A stretch of 64,000 nucleotides of DNA from Polyangium fumosum (GTDB lineage: Bacteria; Myxococcota_A; Polyangia; Polyangiales; Polyangiaceae), in contig NZ_SSMQ01000049.1 in the NCBI RefSeq assembly GCF_005144585.1, positions 31,932-95,931 of the forward strand, written 5' to 3'. The position numbers and the translations under genes were made by a program. Below the pieces are notes generated by a model. It did not search any database. It had not been told where the DNA came from and saw nothing but the letters and a program-made list of their open reading frames with translations. This document shows, one piece after another, positions 1 to 10,200 of the stretch (the stretch's first letter is position 1; every line of letters starts with the position of its first letter).

Positions 1-428
1 AGGAACTTGATGAACCGCTGGAGATACCCGGGCTTCTTGTCCGGGTCGCCGCCCTCCATCCGTGTCGCCTCCCGGTCCATGCAATACGCGAGGATGCGCA
101 GGACGTCGGTGACCGCGATGGGCGAGAAGATGTCGATGTACTCCTCGAGGTCGACGTAGACGATCTGCGTGGGCAGGTCCTTCGCGTCCTCGAAGCGCTG
201 CTTCAGCCGGCGGAGTTCGGTGGTCTTTCCGGTCCCGGGGAAGCCCGTGAAGAGCTGGCAGGACTCGTCCGTGATGAGGACCGTCTGCTCCAGGAGATCC
301 ACGCACGTCGGCCCGGTGCTGCCGCGGACGCGGTCGAGCGAGACGTACCGCTCGTCCGTACCCGAGAGAGACTTGTTCGGATCACACGAAGCGTAGAAGC
401 GCTTCAGATCTTCACGCGGGACCGTCAT
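1..428 (-). CDS. P-loop ATPase, 3' end outside the window
   Basis: The reverse strand reads open from an ATG at 428 to the window edge, giving about 142 residues starting MTVPREDLKRFYASCDP. A Walker A motif, GFPGTGKTT, sits near residue 67, followed by TELRRLKQRF and a strand VYVDLEEY, as in AAA or ExeA/ORC-type ATPases. No Walker B or sensor residues are in the visible part. The product therefore probably binds ATP. Its partners and role cannot be read here. It is divergent from the esterase at 606, with a 177-bp spacer in which I see no clear promoter. The truncation is only the window boundary. Confidence 0.7.
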   Translation of the reverse strand, partial: MTVPREDLKRFYASCDPNKSLSGTDERYVSLDRVRGSTGPTCVDLLEQTVLITDESCQLFTGFPGTGKTTELRRLKQRFEDAKDLPTQIVYVDLEEYIDIFSPIAVTDVLRILAYCMDREATRMEGGDPDKKPGYLQRFIKF

Positions 429-605
429 CGCGCGGCACGGTACCGCGGAGCGCGCGCGGGCGCCAAGAAGCCGCGGGACGTCGCGCCTCGAGGCGTCCCA
501 GGCGGCAGGGGCCGACGAAGAGGCAGACGAGCGCAAGTCGGTCTCGTGCTTGACGCCCGGGTGCGATCTGCTTGTCCTCGGGCCCGCGAGCCAAGGCGAT
601 CCCTC

Positions 606-1508
606 ATGACCGACGACCGGCCATCTCTCCTCACCCGCCGCCGCGCCCTCCTCGGCCTCGCCGCGTTCTCGCTCGGCGCCTGTCGCAGCAAGCAGACGCC
701 GCCGTCACCGGTGGACGGGCTCCGCTGGAAAGACCTCTCGTTCCCGATCGACGAGCAGCGCGCGCTCGTGCTCACGCCGCCGTCTGCAAGGCCGCTCCCC
801 GTCCTCGTCGCGCTGCATGGTCGTGGGGAATCCGGGCGCGGCCTCGAGGTCGGCGCGTTTGCGTGGCGGGACGACTACGGCCTAGATCGGATCGATCGAA
901 GGCTCTCCGCGCCGCCGCTCACAGGCGTTGATCTCGAAGGGTTCTTCCGATCCGAACGCCTCGCGCAGATGAACGACTCGCTCGCGAAGCACCCGTACGA
1001 GGGGCTCGTCGTCGCTTGTCCGTACACGCCCGTCGTCGCGGATCGATCCGAGAAAGGCGCCGCGCCCTTCGGCCGGTTCGTGACGGACGTGCTCCTGCCG
1101 CGCGTGCGCGCCGAAGCAAAAGCGTCCACGGATCGCGCGGCGACGGGCATCGACGGCGTGAGCATGGGCGGGCGGCTCGCGCTCTTCGTCGGGTTCGCGT
1201 TTCCGGAGATCTTCGGCGCGGTCGGCGCGCTTCAACCCGCCTTGAAGCCGGACGAGGCTCCGGTCTTCGCCAAGCTCGCCCGCGCCGCGATGGATCGGCA
1301 GCCGTTCGCGCTCCGGCTCGTGTCGAGTGACGGCGATCCGTTCCTGCCAGCCGTCCGGGCGCTCGCCGCGGCGCTCGCGGACGTCAAGGTCCCGCACCAG
1401 CTCGTCGTGACGCCGGGGCCCCATGACTACGCCTGGAATCGTGGGCCCGGCGGGGCCGAGATGCTCCTGTGGCACGAGCGCGTCCTGCGCAGATGGCCCG
1501 CCCCCTGA
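606..1508 (+). CDS. Alpha/beta-hydrolase (esterase-like) lipoprotein
   Basis: This is a 300-residue protein with a basic N-terminus (LTRRRALLG) and a lipobox ending LGAC near residue 24, so it is probably a lipoprotein. After the anchor comes an alpha/beta-hydrolase core: strand PVLVALHGRGESGRG (oxyanion region), a nucleophile elbow GVSMGG with Ser as nucleophile, an acidic segment SSDGDPF, and a late His in GPHDYAWN. The order matches the Ser-Asp-His triad of the esterase D/polyhydroxybutyrate-depolymerase type. The ATG at 606 is preferred over in-frame starts upstream because it puts the signal sequence at the N-terminus. The substrate is unknown. It lies 35 bp upstream of the dikinase gene on the same strand. 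Confidence 0.8.
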   Translation: MTDDRPSLLTRRRALLGLAAFSLGACRSKQTPPSPVDGLRWKDLSFPIDEQRALVLTPPSARPLPVLVALHGRGESGRGLEVGAFAWRDDYGLDRIDRRLSAPPLTGVDLEGFFRSERLAQMNDSLAKHPYEGLVVACPYTPVVADRSEKGAAPFGRFVTDVLLPRVRAEAKASTDRAATGIDGVSMGGRLALFVGFAFPEIFGAVGALQPALKPDEAPVFAKLARAAMDRQPFALRLVSSDGDPFLPAVRALAAALADVKVPHQLVVTPGPHDYAWNRGPGGAEMLLWHERVLRRWPAP

Positions 1509-1543
1509 GCGCCGCCGCGCACAAAGCATGGTAAGGCGTCGGC

Positions 1544-4345
1544 GTGGTCGACCCTTCGGCGCGAGCAGGTAGAACGCCCGGCGGCACGGACACGCCGAAC
1601 GGCTACGAGAACACCCTCCGTCCGCTCGCGCTCGCCTGGAGCCGCAGGCGCGGCGACGCACGGCGCTTCGGCGGCAAGGCCACGAGCCTCGGGCGCCTCG
1701 TTCGCGAGGGCCTGCCCGTCCCGCGCGGCTGGGTCCTGCCCGCCGATCACTTCGACGCGCTCGCCGAGACCACGCTCCCGCGCGGCCACGACCTGCCCAC
1801 GCTGATCAAGCTCGCCGGCAGCCGCACCGGGATCGATCGTGCCGCGCGCGCCCGCGATCGCATCCAGGCATCCGCGCTCGCCGCGCCGCTGCAAGCCGCG
1901 ATCGAGGCGCTCTGGGCAGACGTCGGCGAGAGCGCGCCGTGGGGGCTCGCCGTGCGATCGAGCGCGACGTGCGAGGACGGCGACGAGACGAGCTTCGCCG
2001 GGCTCGCGACCACGGTGCTCGGCGTGCGTGGACCCGAGGGGCTCGCCGCGGCGATCAAGCAGGTGTGGGCGAGCGCGTTTTTGCCGCGCGCGATCGAGTA
2101 CCTCGCGCACCACGGCGTGCGTGACGTGGCCATGGCCGTGCTCGTGCAGGTGATGGCGCGCGCCGAGGCCGCGGGCGTGCTCTTCACCGCGCCGCCGCCG
2201 GGGCTCGCGGGGGAGCACTGGGGCGAAGACGAGCGGCTCGTCAACGTCACGCTGGGGCTCGGCGCGCCCGTCGTGGAGGGCGCGATGCCGACGGACGCGG
2301 TGCGCTTCTCGAAGGCGGGCGGCGTGGTCGCGACGATCGTCGCCGAGAAGCGGCGCGCGCTCGTCGTGGGCGCGCGTGGCATCGAGGAGGTCTCGATCCC
2401 CGAGGATCACGCGAGGAAGGCCGCGCTCTCGGCGGATGCGATCGGGCAGCTCGGCGATCTCGCGAGCCGGCTCGAACAAGGCGGCACAGGGCCCTTCGAT
2501 GTGGAGTTCGCCGTCGAGCGGACGCCCGAGGGCAAGGATCAAGTGCTCCTCCTGCAGGCGCGTCCGATCGGCGGCGGGGGTTTTCCCGAGGGCGGCGATG
2601 CGCAGACGGTCTGGTCACGCGCGAACGTCGGCGAGGCCTTGCCCGGCGCGGCCACGCCGCTCACGTGGTCGATCGCGCGGAGCTTCAGCGAGAAGGGGTT
2701 CCGCGAGGCGTTCGCTGCGCTCGGTTGTCGCATCCCGCGCGGCGCGCACCTCGTCACCAACGTGCACGGGCGCTTCTACCTGAACCTCACGGCCTTCATG
2801 CAGATCGCCGCGCAGGTCCCGCTGCTCTCGCCCCGCGCGCTCCTGCAAGCCTCGGGCGGCGCGGGCGAGGCCGCGATCGCGCTCCTCGAACGACAGACCG
2901 AGGACGTCTCGAAGCGAGGCTTTCTCGCGCGCCTGCCGCTCGTGGGGCCGCGCGTGCTCGCGAGCCAGGCGCGGCTCGAGCGCGACGTCGCGAGTTACGA
3001 GATCGAAGCCGAGCGCGCGCGCCGCTCCCTCGCCGAGATGGACCTCGGCCTCCTGCCCGACGACGCGCTCGCGACCACACTGCGCACGGCGAGCGCGCTG
3101 CTCGATCGCACCGGCACGTTGATGCTCTCGTGCGCGTCGGCCTCCCTCGCGAGCCACCTCGCGCTCGCGCGCCTCCTCGATCGCGTCGCCGCGCGCCGCT
3201 CCTCCGCGCGGGACGATGAAGACGACGCGCTCGCGACGGACCCGCTCATGCCCCGGTCCCTCTCGACCGGCGCGTCCCTCGCGCACGCCCTCGTCGGCGG
3301 CGTTCGCGAGCTCGAAAGCGCGGGCCCCGGCGTCGCGCTCGCCCGCATCGCCATGCGCGCCCGCGAAGAACCCGAGGCCCGCGAGCGCCTCCTCGCCGGC
3401 AAGGTCCGCGCGCTGAACGATCTCCCCGAGGGACCCACGCGCCGCGAGCTCGAAGCGTTCCTCGACACGTTCGGCGATCGCGCCGTCCGCGAGGCCGAGC
3501 TCGAAACGCCGCGCTGGCGCGAAGATCCCTCCGCGGTCCTCGCCATGCTCGTCGCCGCGCTCCGCGCGCCCGACAGCGACCCCGAGCGCGCGCTCGCCCG
3601 TGCCCGTGCCCTCGCCGACCGCGAGATGGCGCAGCTCGAAACGCGCATCGGCCCGGCCATGCTCTACGCCGTCCGCGCCCTCGTCACGCGCACGCAGCGC
3701 TTCACCCGCCTCCGCGAGCGCATGCGCATGTGGGTCACGCGTGTGCTCGGCATGCTCCGCACCATCGCGCTCGACGTCGATCGACGCCTCCGCCGCATCG
3801 ACCCCTCCTTGCCCACGGGCGCCGTCTTCTTCTGCACCTACGACGAGCTCATCCTCGCGCTCCGCAGCGGTCGCGCGGAGATCGGCCACGTCGCGCGCCT
3901 GCGCCGCGCCGAGCACCTGCGCGACGCGCAGCGCCCCGATCCTCCGCCGACCTTCATCGGCCGCCCGCCGCCCGTCCAGCTCCCGCCGGCGTCGGGCCGT
4001 CGCCTCGTCGGCCTGCCTGCTTCGAGTGGCGTCGTCGAGGGCCGCGCGCGGGTCCTCGCGCCCGGCACCGGCGGCCTCGACGCCGTCAGCGTCGGCGAGA
4101 TCCTCATCACGCGCACGACGGACGTCGGCCTCTCGCCGCTCTTCCTCGTCGCGGCCGCGGTCGTCACCGAGCTCGGCGGCCCGCTCTCGCACGCGGCGAT
4201 CGTCGCGCGCGAGTACGGCGTCCCTGCCGTCGTCAACGTCCCGGGCGCGACCGTGGCGATTCGCACCGGTGATCGCGTCCGCGTCGATGGGGACCGCGGG
4301 ACGATTGAAATCTTCGGCGACGATGTCAGGTCCAAGGACACGTGA
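1544..4345 (+). CDS. PEP-synthase/rifampin-phosphotransferase-like dikinase
   Basis: The 933-residue protein has the two catalytic pieces of the PEP-synthase/PPDK superfamily. An N-terminal ATP-grasp part shows GGKATSLGRLVREGLPVPRG, the RSSATCEDGDETSFAG loop and a closing LLLQARPI. A C-terminal swivelling domain carries the phospho-His motif GGPLSHAAIVAREYG (around residue 890). Between them are about 500 helical residues, and no PEP/pyruvate TIM barrel follows the His domain. This order (ATP domain, substrate domain, His domain) is that of rifampin phosphotransferases, which move the beta-phosphate of ATP to the drug, rather than true PEP synthases. The actual substrate is unknown. Translation starts at GTG 1544, as no ATG is available. 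The stop overlaps the next start (GTGA). Confidence 0.75.
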   Translation: MVDPSARAGRTPGGTDTPNGYENTLRPLALAWSRRRGDARRFGGKATSLGRLVREGLPVPRGWVLPADHFDALAETTLPRGHDLPTLIKLAGSRTGIDRAARARDRIQASALAAPLQAAIEALWADVGESAPWGLAVRSSATCEDGDETSFAGLATTVLGVRGPEGLAAAIKQVWASAFLPRAIEYLAHHGVRDVAMAVLVQVMARAEAAGVLFTAPPPGLAGEHWGEDERLVNVTLGLGAPVVEGAMPTDAVRFSKAGGVVATIVAEKRRALVVGARGIEEVSIPEDHARKAALSADAIGQLGDLASRLEQGGTGPFDVEFAVERTPEGKDQVLLLQARPIGGGGFPEGGDAQTVWSRANVGEALPGAATPLTWSIARSFSEKGFREAFAALGCRIPRGAHLVTNVHGRFYLNLTAFMQIAAQVPLLSPRALLQASGGAGEAAIALLERQTEDVSKRGFLARLPLVGPRVLASQARLERDVASYEIEAERARRSLAEMDLGLLPDDALATTLRTASALLDRTGTLMLSCASASLASHLALARLLDRVAARRSSARDDEDDALATDPLMPRSLSTGASLAHALVGGVRELESAGPGVALARIAMRAREEPEARERLLAGKVRALNDLPEGPTRRELEAFLDTFGDRAVREAELETPRWREDPSAVLAMLVAALRAPDSDPERALARARALADREMAQLETRIGPAMLYAVRALVTRTQRFTRLRERMRMWVTRVLGMLRTIALDVDRRLRRIDPSLPTGAVFFCTYDELILALRSGRAEIGHVARLRRAEHLRDAQRPDPPPTFIGRPPPVQLPPASGRRLVGLPASSGVVEGRARVLAPGTGGLDAVSVGEILITRTTDVGLSPLFLVAAAVVTELGGPLSHAAIVAREYGVPAVVNVPGATVAIRTGDRVRVDGDRGTIEIFGDDVRSKDT

Positions 4346-4980
4346 AGCACCGCCGCCTCTTCCTCGCGCTCGGCCTCGGCGCTGCCCTCGGCGCTGCCGC
4401 TGCGCTCTCGCTCGCCGAGCCTTCCCGCGCGAAGGCGCCCGCCGCGCCCGCGCCCCCCAAGGGTGGTTTTGTCCCGGATCCGCCGGGCAACGCGTCGAAG
4501 AAGCAGTGGGTCTTCGATGTCTCGATCCAGGGCGGCAAGGCCGCGCTCCCGCGCGCCTCGTCGGTCCTCGTGGACACGCCGACGCCCACGCTGCGCATGA
4601 TGGGCCGGTTCGCGGTCGAGTTCTGGGTCGGCAAGGAGCTGCTCGATCGGATCCGCTTCGACGTGCCGATGCTCGATCGCGACCCGAACAATCGGCGCCG
4701 CGACCCGCTGCGGGGCCCGGATTTCACGAACGTCTCGACGCGCCTCAAGGTGCGCATGGCCGACAGCCCGCGGACGGCGTTCGTCGCGCTCGTCGACCGC
4801 GCCACGGGCGATGTGCAGCGCTTCGCGTGGCCGCCCGACGCCGAAGGCAGGCTCGCCCCGCTCGGCGCGCCGGCGGCGCCTGCGCAGGCCAAGGAGGCCC
4901 CGTCGGACGCGGGTTCGCCGGGGGATTCCGGCAGTTTTGGGGACGCGGGTCCGGGCGACGCGGCGGCGGACGGCCGGTAG
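4342..4980 (+). CDS. Secreted hypothetical protein
   Basis: This 212-residue protein begins at a GTG overlapping the stop of the dikinase gene by 4 bp, so the two are translationally coupled. The N-terminus is a Sec signal (KHRRLFLALGLGAALGAAAA...LAEPSRAKA). The mature part has a beta-rich middle (residues about 50-155) and a disordered tail rich in Ala, Pro, Gly and Asp. I recognise no family. By position it may be an exported partner of the dikinase operon, but nothing in its sequence shows a function. Confidence 0.7.
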   Translation: MKHRRLFLALGLGAALGAAAALSLAEPSRAKAPAAPAPPKGGFVPDPPGNASKKQWVFDVSIQGGKAALPRASSVLVDTPTPTLRMMGRFAVEFWVGKELLDRIRFDVPMLDRDPNNRRRDPLRGPDFTNVSTRLKVRMADSPRTAFVALVDRATGDVQRFAWPPDAEGRLAPLGAPAAPAQAKEAPSDAGSPGDSGSFGDAGPGDAAADGR

Positions 4981-5037
4981 GGTTTCTTTTCGGCAGAAGT
5001 TCCATGCCGTCCGGGGCTGAGGTAGGCTGCTCGGGCC

Positions 5038-5715
5038 ATGGCAAGCCGTCTGCTCGTTGCCTCCCTCGTGATCTCTTCGTTCGCGCTCGCCGGAACGGCG
5101 CTCGGCCAGGGTGCGGCTCCTGCGAAGGCCGACGCGGCCAAGCCTGCTGCGGGCGCGGCAGCTCCCACGGCCCCCGCGGCGCCTGCGGGACCGCTCAAGG
5201 ATCCCGAGAACAAGAAGGGCTTGAGCCCGTACATGGAGGCGATCAAGAAGGGCGAGGACGCGTTCGTCGCGCGTGACTTCCCGGCCGCGGTGACGACGTT
5301 CCAGGACGCGATCAAGATCGACTCGTCGAAGATGCTCGGCTTCTACCGGCTCGGCGAGGCGCAACTCGCCGCGGGCAAACCCGAGGAGGCCGAGGCCGTG
5401 TGGAACGTCGCGCTGAACAAGGACGGCCCGCCGGATCTCAAGTCCAAGGTGCTCTTCGTCCTGGCCGACCTGCGCGAGCGGCAGCGCAAGCTCGACGTGA
5501 GCAAGGAGGCGTGGGCGAAGTACGCCCAGTTCCTCAAGGATCAAGCCGACGCGAAGGGGTACGCGGGCACGCCCGAGGAGCGGCAGAAGGTCATCGACCG
5601 CCGCGTGAAGGACGAGAAGGACTACGCCGCCGTGAAGGAGCGCATCCAGAAGCGCCAGGCCGAGCGTGAAAAAGAGGCGGAAGAGAACGCCAAGAAGGAC
5701 AAGCTCAACAAGTAA
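5038..5715 (+). CDS. Secreted TPR-repeat protein
   Basis: This 225-residue protein has a signal peptide (ASRLLVASLVISSFALAGTALG), an Ala/Pro-rich linker, then TPR-like helix pairs (AFVARDFPAAVTTFQDAIKI and GFYRLGEAQLAAGKPEEAEA) at about residues 75-150. It ends in a long charged helix rich in Lys, Glu and Arg that is likely a coiled coil. It is predicted periplasmic and probably acts as a protein-protein scaffold; no enzymatic motif is seen. It sits 57 bp after the preceding secreted protein and is closed by a terminator hairpin at 5739, so it likely ends the operon that starts at 606 or 1544. Confidence 0.75.
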   Translation: MASRLLVASLVISSFALAGTALGQGAAPAKADAAKPAAGAAAPTAPAAPAGPLKDPENKKGLSPYMEAIKKGEDAFVARDFPAAVTTFQDAIKIDSSKMLGFYRLGEAQLAAGKPEEAEAVWNVALNKDGPPDLKSKVLFVLADLRERQRKLDVSKEAWAKYAQFLKDQADAKGYAGTPEERQKVIDRRVKDEKDYAAVKERIQKRQAEREKEAEENAKKDKLNK

Positions 5716-5738
5716 CGAACCGGCTCCGCCCAAACGAA

Positions 5739-5770
5739 AAGGCCCGCTGGCTGTCACGCCCGCGGGCCTT
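5739..5770. terminator. Bidirectional hairpin terminator
   Basis: A perfect 9-bp stem (AAGGCCCGC at 5739-5747, GCGGGCCTT at 5762-5770) with a 14-nt loop lies between the converging TPR gene and the dehydrogenase gene. A-rich sequence precedes it and T-rich sequence (cgtgttt) follows, so it can serve both strands. Confidence 0.75.
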
Positions 5771-5788
5771 CGTGTTTGTCGGGTCGTC

Positions 5789-6694
5789 TCAGCGCTTGTG
5801 CGCGATGGGCACCGGGCCCGACTCGGTCCAGCGGTAGAACCCTTCGCCGCTCTTCTTGCCGAGCCTGCCCGCGCGCACCATCTGCCGCAGGATCGCGGGC
5901 GGCCGGAACTGCTCGCCGATCTCGCGGTGCAGGTGCTCGAGGATCATGAGCCGCACGTCGAGGCCCACGAGGTCGGTCAGCTTGAGCGGGCCCATCGGGT
6001 GCCGGTAGCCGAGCTCCATCGCCCGATCGATGTCCTCCGCCGAGGCCACGCCGCTCTCCAGCATGCGCATCGCCTCCGCGCCGATCACCACGCCGAGGCG
6101 GCTCGTCGCGAAGCCGGGCATGTCGTTCACGACGATCGGCGTCTTGCCGATGCGCTTGGCGATCGCGAGGCTCGTCGCCACGACGCCCTCGTCCGTGCCG
6201 AGCCCGCGCACGACCTCCAAGAGCTCCATCACGGGCGGCGGGTTGAAGAAGTGCAGGCCGATCGTGCGCGCCGCGGCGGCCGTGCGCGTGCCGATCTCCG
6301 TGATCGACAAGCTCGACGTGTTCGTCCCGAGGATCGCGCGCTCCGGCGCGAGCGCCTTCACCTCGCGGAGCAGCCCGACCTTCAGCTCCATTTGCTCGGG
6401 CGCGGACTCGATCACGAGGTCCACGTCGCTGCACGCCTGGGCGAGATCGGACGTGGGCACGAGTGCGCCGATGAGCTCGCTGCGCGCCTCGTTCAGCATC
6501 TTGCCCTTCTGCACGAGTCGATCCGTCGCCTGCTTGATCGACTCGATCGCGCGCCCGATCCGCGCCGCATCGACATCGTAGAGGTGCGTCACGTACCCGG
6601 CTTGCGCCATCACCTGCGCGATGCCCTGGCCCATCGTGCCCGCGCCGAGGACCACGACGCGACGCACGTCCGAGGCCTGCACGGACTCGCTCAT
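5789..6694 (-). CDS. 3-hydroxyacyl-CoA dehydrogenase (3-hydroxybutyryl-CoA dehydrogenase type)
   Basis: This 301-residue, single-function enzyme has an N-terminal Rossmann motif GAGTMGQGIAQVMAQAG (residue about 17), the NAD-binding segment ILGTNTSSLSITEI, and the catalytic His region GLHFFNPPPVMELLEVV. The C-terminal helical domain contains NDMPGFATSRL and LGYRHPMGPLKLTDLVGLDV. Such enzymes oxidise (S)-3-hydroxyacyl-CoA with NAD+ in fatty acid or butyrate/PHB metabolism. The length matches the family, about 280-300. The start ATG at 6694 overlaps the stop of the upstream membrane protein by 4 bp (ATGA). Confidence 0.9.
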   Translation of the reverse strand: MSESVQASDVRRVVVLGAGTMGQGIAQVMAQAGYVTHLYDVDAARIGRAIESIKQATDRLVQKGKMLNEARSELIGALVPTSDLAQACSDVDLVIESAPEQMELKVGLLREVKALAPERAILGTNTSSLSITEIGTRTAAAARTIGLHFFNPPPVMELLEVVRGLGTDEGVVATSLAIAKRIGKTPIVVNDMPGFATSRLGVVIGAEAMRMLESGVASAEDIDRAMELGYRHPMGPLKLTDLVGLDVRLMILEHLHREIGEQFRPPAILRQMVRAGRLGKKSGEGFYRWTESGPVPIAHKR

Positions 6695-7158
6695 CGCGGC
6701 ACCGGTTGCGCCGGCTGCGGCTGCGGCGCGCCGCCCTGCTGCTGCTTCGCGCGGAGCGCCTCGATCTGCTGCTGGATCTGCTTCGCCTGATCGGGCGAGA
6801 GCTGACGCAGGCCGCCCGAGCCAAGCGGCGCCGGCGCCGGACGCGTCAGCGGCACCGCCGGCGGCACGCGCCCGGGCAGAGCTTGCGGCTGCTGCGGTTG
6901 CGGCTGCGGTGCGGCTTGCGGCGCGGCCTGGGCGGGCGCCGTGTCGGCCTTCGGCTGGGCCTCGTCGCCGCTGCCCGCGAGCAGCCACGCGGTGCCCGCG
7001 AAGAAGAACAACAAGAGCCCCACGATCGGGATCCACGTGGGCGTGCGCGGCTCGTCCGCCGGCAGCTCCTGCACCGGATCGTTGTCGAAGTGATCGTGAT
7101 CGTGGGAGGCGTGGTGGCCCGCGGCGTGAGCTCCGTGGGCGTCGTGCGCTGCGCTCAT
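6691..7158 (-). CDS. Single-pass membrane protein with His-rich N-terminus
   Basis: The 155-residue product has three parts. An N-terminal stretch is rich in His, Asp and Ala (HDAHGAHAAGHHASHDHDH). One membrane helix follows (WIPIVGLLLFFFAGTAWLLAG, about residues 42-62). The tail is long and rich in Pro, Gln and Ala. The His/Asp run could bind a metal ion, but this is inference. No family was recognised. It is translationally coupled (4-bp overlap) to the dehydrogenase gene downstream, whose function gives no obvious clue to its own. Confidence 0.7.
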   Translation of the reverse strand: MSAAHDAHGAHAAGHHASHDHDHFDNDPVQELPADEPRTPTWIPIVGLLLFFFAGTAWLLAGSGDEAQPKADTAPAQAAPQAAPQPQPQQPQALPGRVPPAVPLTRPAPAPLGSGGLRQLSPDQAKQIQQQIEALRAKQQQGGAPQPQPAQPVPR

Positions 7159-7200
7159 GGTGGGGGAGGGAATGCCCCACTTCCGGCCCGAAGTCCATGG

Positions 7201-7234
7201 GAAGCCCCCCGGACGATGCGCGCTCCGGGGGCTT
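7201..7234 (-). terminator. Hairpin terminator after the anti-sigma gene
   Basis: A GC-rich inverted repeat (AAGCCCCCCGGA near 7202 against TCCGGGGGCTTT near 7224, one bulged base, loop about 10 nt) lies just beyond the stop of the gene ending at 7241. The T tract on the minus strand is poor. Confidence 0.5.
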
Positions 7235-7240
7235 TCCGTT

Positions 7241-10200
7241 TCACGGACCCCAGGGATTGAAGGGCCTGTCCGTGACCGGGACCAGGCGGGAGGTGAAGAA
7301 CACCCGCATCGTCCCGACCTCCGCGCGCGGACCCGTGAGCACGAAGGGCACCTTCCGCGTCTCGCCCGCGAGCTTGAGCAAGAGCTCGCCCCGCACCGGG
7401 ATGTTCTGGTCGGCGCCCGATGCGCGGGCGATCTCGACCACGTAGCTGCCCGAAGGCGTGTTCACGAGCCCGAGCGCCTCGGTCCGCGTGCTCGTCACGT
7501 CCCGCGCGCTGACGAGCGCCTTGCCGGCCGAGCCGAGCCACGAGGTGCGGCGGCCCTGCCCGTCGATGAGCCCGATGTCGAGGTCCACGCCGCCCGTCCA
7601 CTCGGCCGTGACCTGGATGTCACCGCGCAGCGAGGACGCGGCCGGGGTCTCGGGCTGCGCGAGCAGCTTGTCGATCGAGCTCCGCACCGACTCGCTCGCG
7701 TCGAGCTTGAGCAGGCTCGCGAGCTCCGTCATGCCGAGCGTGTTCGCGCAGCGCACCGCGTCCGCGACGAGCTTCGCCTCGCCGGGCGCCATGTCCGCGA
7801 GCGCGATGCGGTGCTCGCAGGCGAGGGCGCGGTTGCCCGATGCCTCGTGCATCTCGGCGAGCCGCGTCTGTGTGGCGCGATCACCCGGACGAACGTCCGC
7901 GAGGCCGCCGAGGATCCGGATCGCACGCTCCCTGTCGCCCTGCCGAGCCGCGAGATCCGCGCGCGCCGTGAGCGCATCCGGATCGAGCGCGTCGCGTCCG
8001 CTCCACTTCGCCGTGAGCTCCTGCGCCTCGCCGAGCCGCCCCGCCGTCGCGTAGAGCGCGAAGAGCTCCACGGTCTTGTCGCGGCTGTCGGGCGTGCTCG
8101 CGAAGGCGTTCTCGGCGGCGAGCAGCTTCGTGGCGTTCTGCGAGGCGAGCGTGTTCAGCGCCTCGAACGATCCTTTGCGTTCAAAGATCTTGCGCATCGG
8201 GACCAGGCGCTGCGAGGGCCGTCGCGTGCCGCTCCATCCGCTGCTGGCGCCGATGTCCTCCTCGGAACTGCGGCCTCTCCATCCGCCTCCCCCAGCCTTG
8301 GATGCGGGCTTCGGCGCCGACGCCGCCGTTGCGGTCGGCGCGGGCGGAGGCGAGGGCATGTTCGGCGCCGCAGCGCCCGGGGCGAGGTTGTCGTCGCCAA
8401 ACGCGTCGAACGGGGCCTCCGCCGCGGGAGCCGACTCGGTTCGTTTGCCCTTCGCAGGACCACGCGTGTCGAGGTCTGCCGAGGCCTCCGCCTCCTGCTT
8501 CGCCTCGTCGGCGGCCTTCTCCTCGCCCTCGGCGTCCGCGTTCGAGCTCTTCGCGAGCTCCTCGCCCGTGAACGTCGGCGCGACGCGCGTTCGTTCGAGG
8601 CCGAACGCGTTCATCATCGCCTCGCTCTCCAGCACGAGCAGCGAGGTGAAGCGGCTCGCGACCGCGAAGCGCTTCGACAGCTCGATCGCCGCGAGCTTGC
8701 TCGACGCGCCGCCCGTGTTCTCGAGCTCCGCGATTTTCGCGGCGGCGTAGAGCCGCGGCACGAACGCGTTGCCCGCGCTCGACGTCGCGAGGATCTTGAT
8801 CGGGTACGTCTGCTCGAACCGCTCGCTCGCGACGCGGCCGCGCAGCCGGATCGCCCCTTCGATCGCGTCGCCGCTCGACATGCGCGCCACAACGAACGTC
8901 TCGCCGCCGGCGCGGATCGGATCGAGCCGCCCCGGCGTGACCTGCGTGAGCCCAGACGGAAGCTCGATCTCCGGATCCCGCAGCGTCACGCCGTACGCCG
9001 CGGAGAGCACCTCGAGCGCCGCGGACGAGACCTTTTGTCCGGGCACGTACGGCACCACGACGCCACCGCCGCCGCGCGCGAGCGCCGCGAGCGAGGTCAG
9101 ATCCGCGTCGGCGCCCATCGCCACGGACACGACGGATCCATCGTTGCCCGACAGCGAGCTGCGCACCGCGGCCTCGATGTGCGAAGGCCGCGTCGGGCCC
9201 ACGGTCGGCGTACCGTCGCCGAGGTAGAGGATCCGAAGCTCCTTGCCGCCGAGTGATCCGGCCGCGCTCCGCGCCGCGCTCACGGCTGCCGCCATGTCGC
9301 TGCCGCCGTCCGGTTCGACGCTCCCGAGGAAGCGCTCCACCTCGCCCGCCGCCGCCGCGCCCGGCGCGCTCGGCGTGGGCAAACCGTTGCGGCCGTCCTG
9401 CGTCATCGGTCGGCATACGGTGTCGCACGCGAGCAGCACGAACGAGTCGCGCCGATCCATCTCGCGCACCATCGTCGAGGCGAGCCGCGTCGCCCGCGAG
9501 AAACGCTCGCCGACCATCGACCGGCTCGCGTCCACGACGATCGCGTGCACGCGCTCCTTCGCCTCCTGCCATCGCGGCAGCTTCGGCCGGAGCGCGATCG
9601 CCACGTACGGCGACGAATCGAACGCGATGGCGCGCGCCGCCGCGGCTGCGTCCTTCTCCTCGTTCGTCTTCGCCTTCGTCGCGGCCGGCCCGTCCTTCGG
9701 CTCCTCCGGCAGCGGCGCGCTCGTGGGCTCCATGCGGTACGCCCACGCCGTTGCCTCGCGATCCCGATCGGGGAGCGCGTACTCGACCGTCAGATCCCCC
9801 GCCGGGACGAACCCCGTCGCGCTCAGCGTGCGCCGCTCGGCCGCTGCGTCGCCGCCCGAGGGCGAAAGCTCGTAGCCGCGCGTCTGCACGCCGAACTCCT
9901 TGTCGTGCCCGAGCACCTGCATGTCGAGGTCGAACGCGTCGATCTTCGTCGTCCCGCTCGGATCGTGCGCGAGCGGGTAGGTGAAGCGCCGGACGCCCGC
10001 GGCCTGGTCCACGGTCTGCGTGTACGTGAGCACCACGCGACGGGATCCGCGCCTCGGGATCGGGAAAATTTTGAGTTCGAAGCGCCCGCCGCGCTGCCAC
10101 TCGAGCAGCGCCGGATCCCGCCACGGCCCCGGCACCCAGATGATCTCTTCGCGCGGCTTCGGCGTCTTCGGCGCCGCGTTCTGGATGACGCCGCGCCAGA

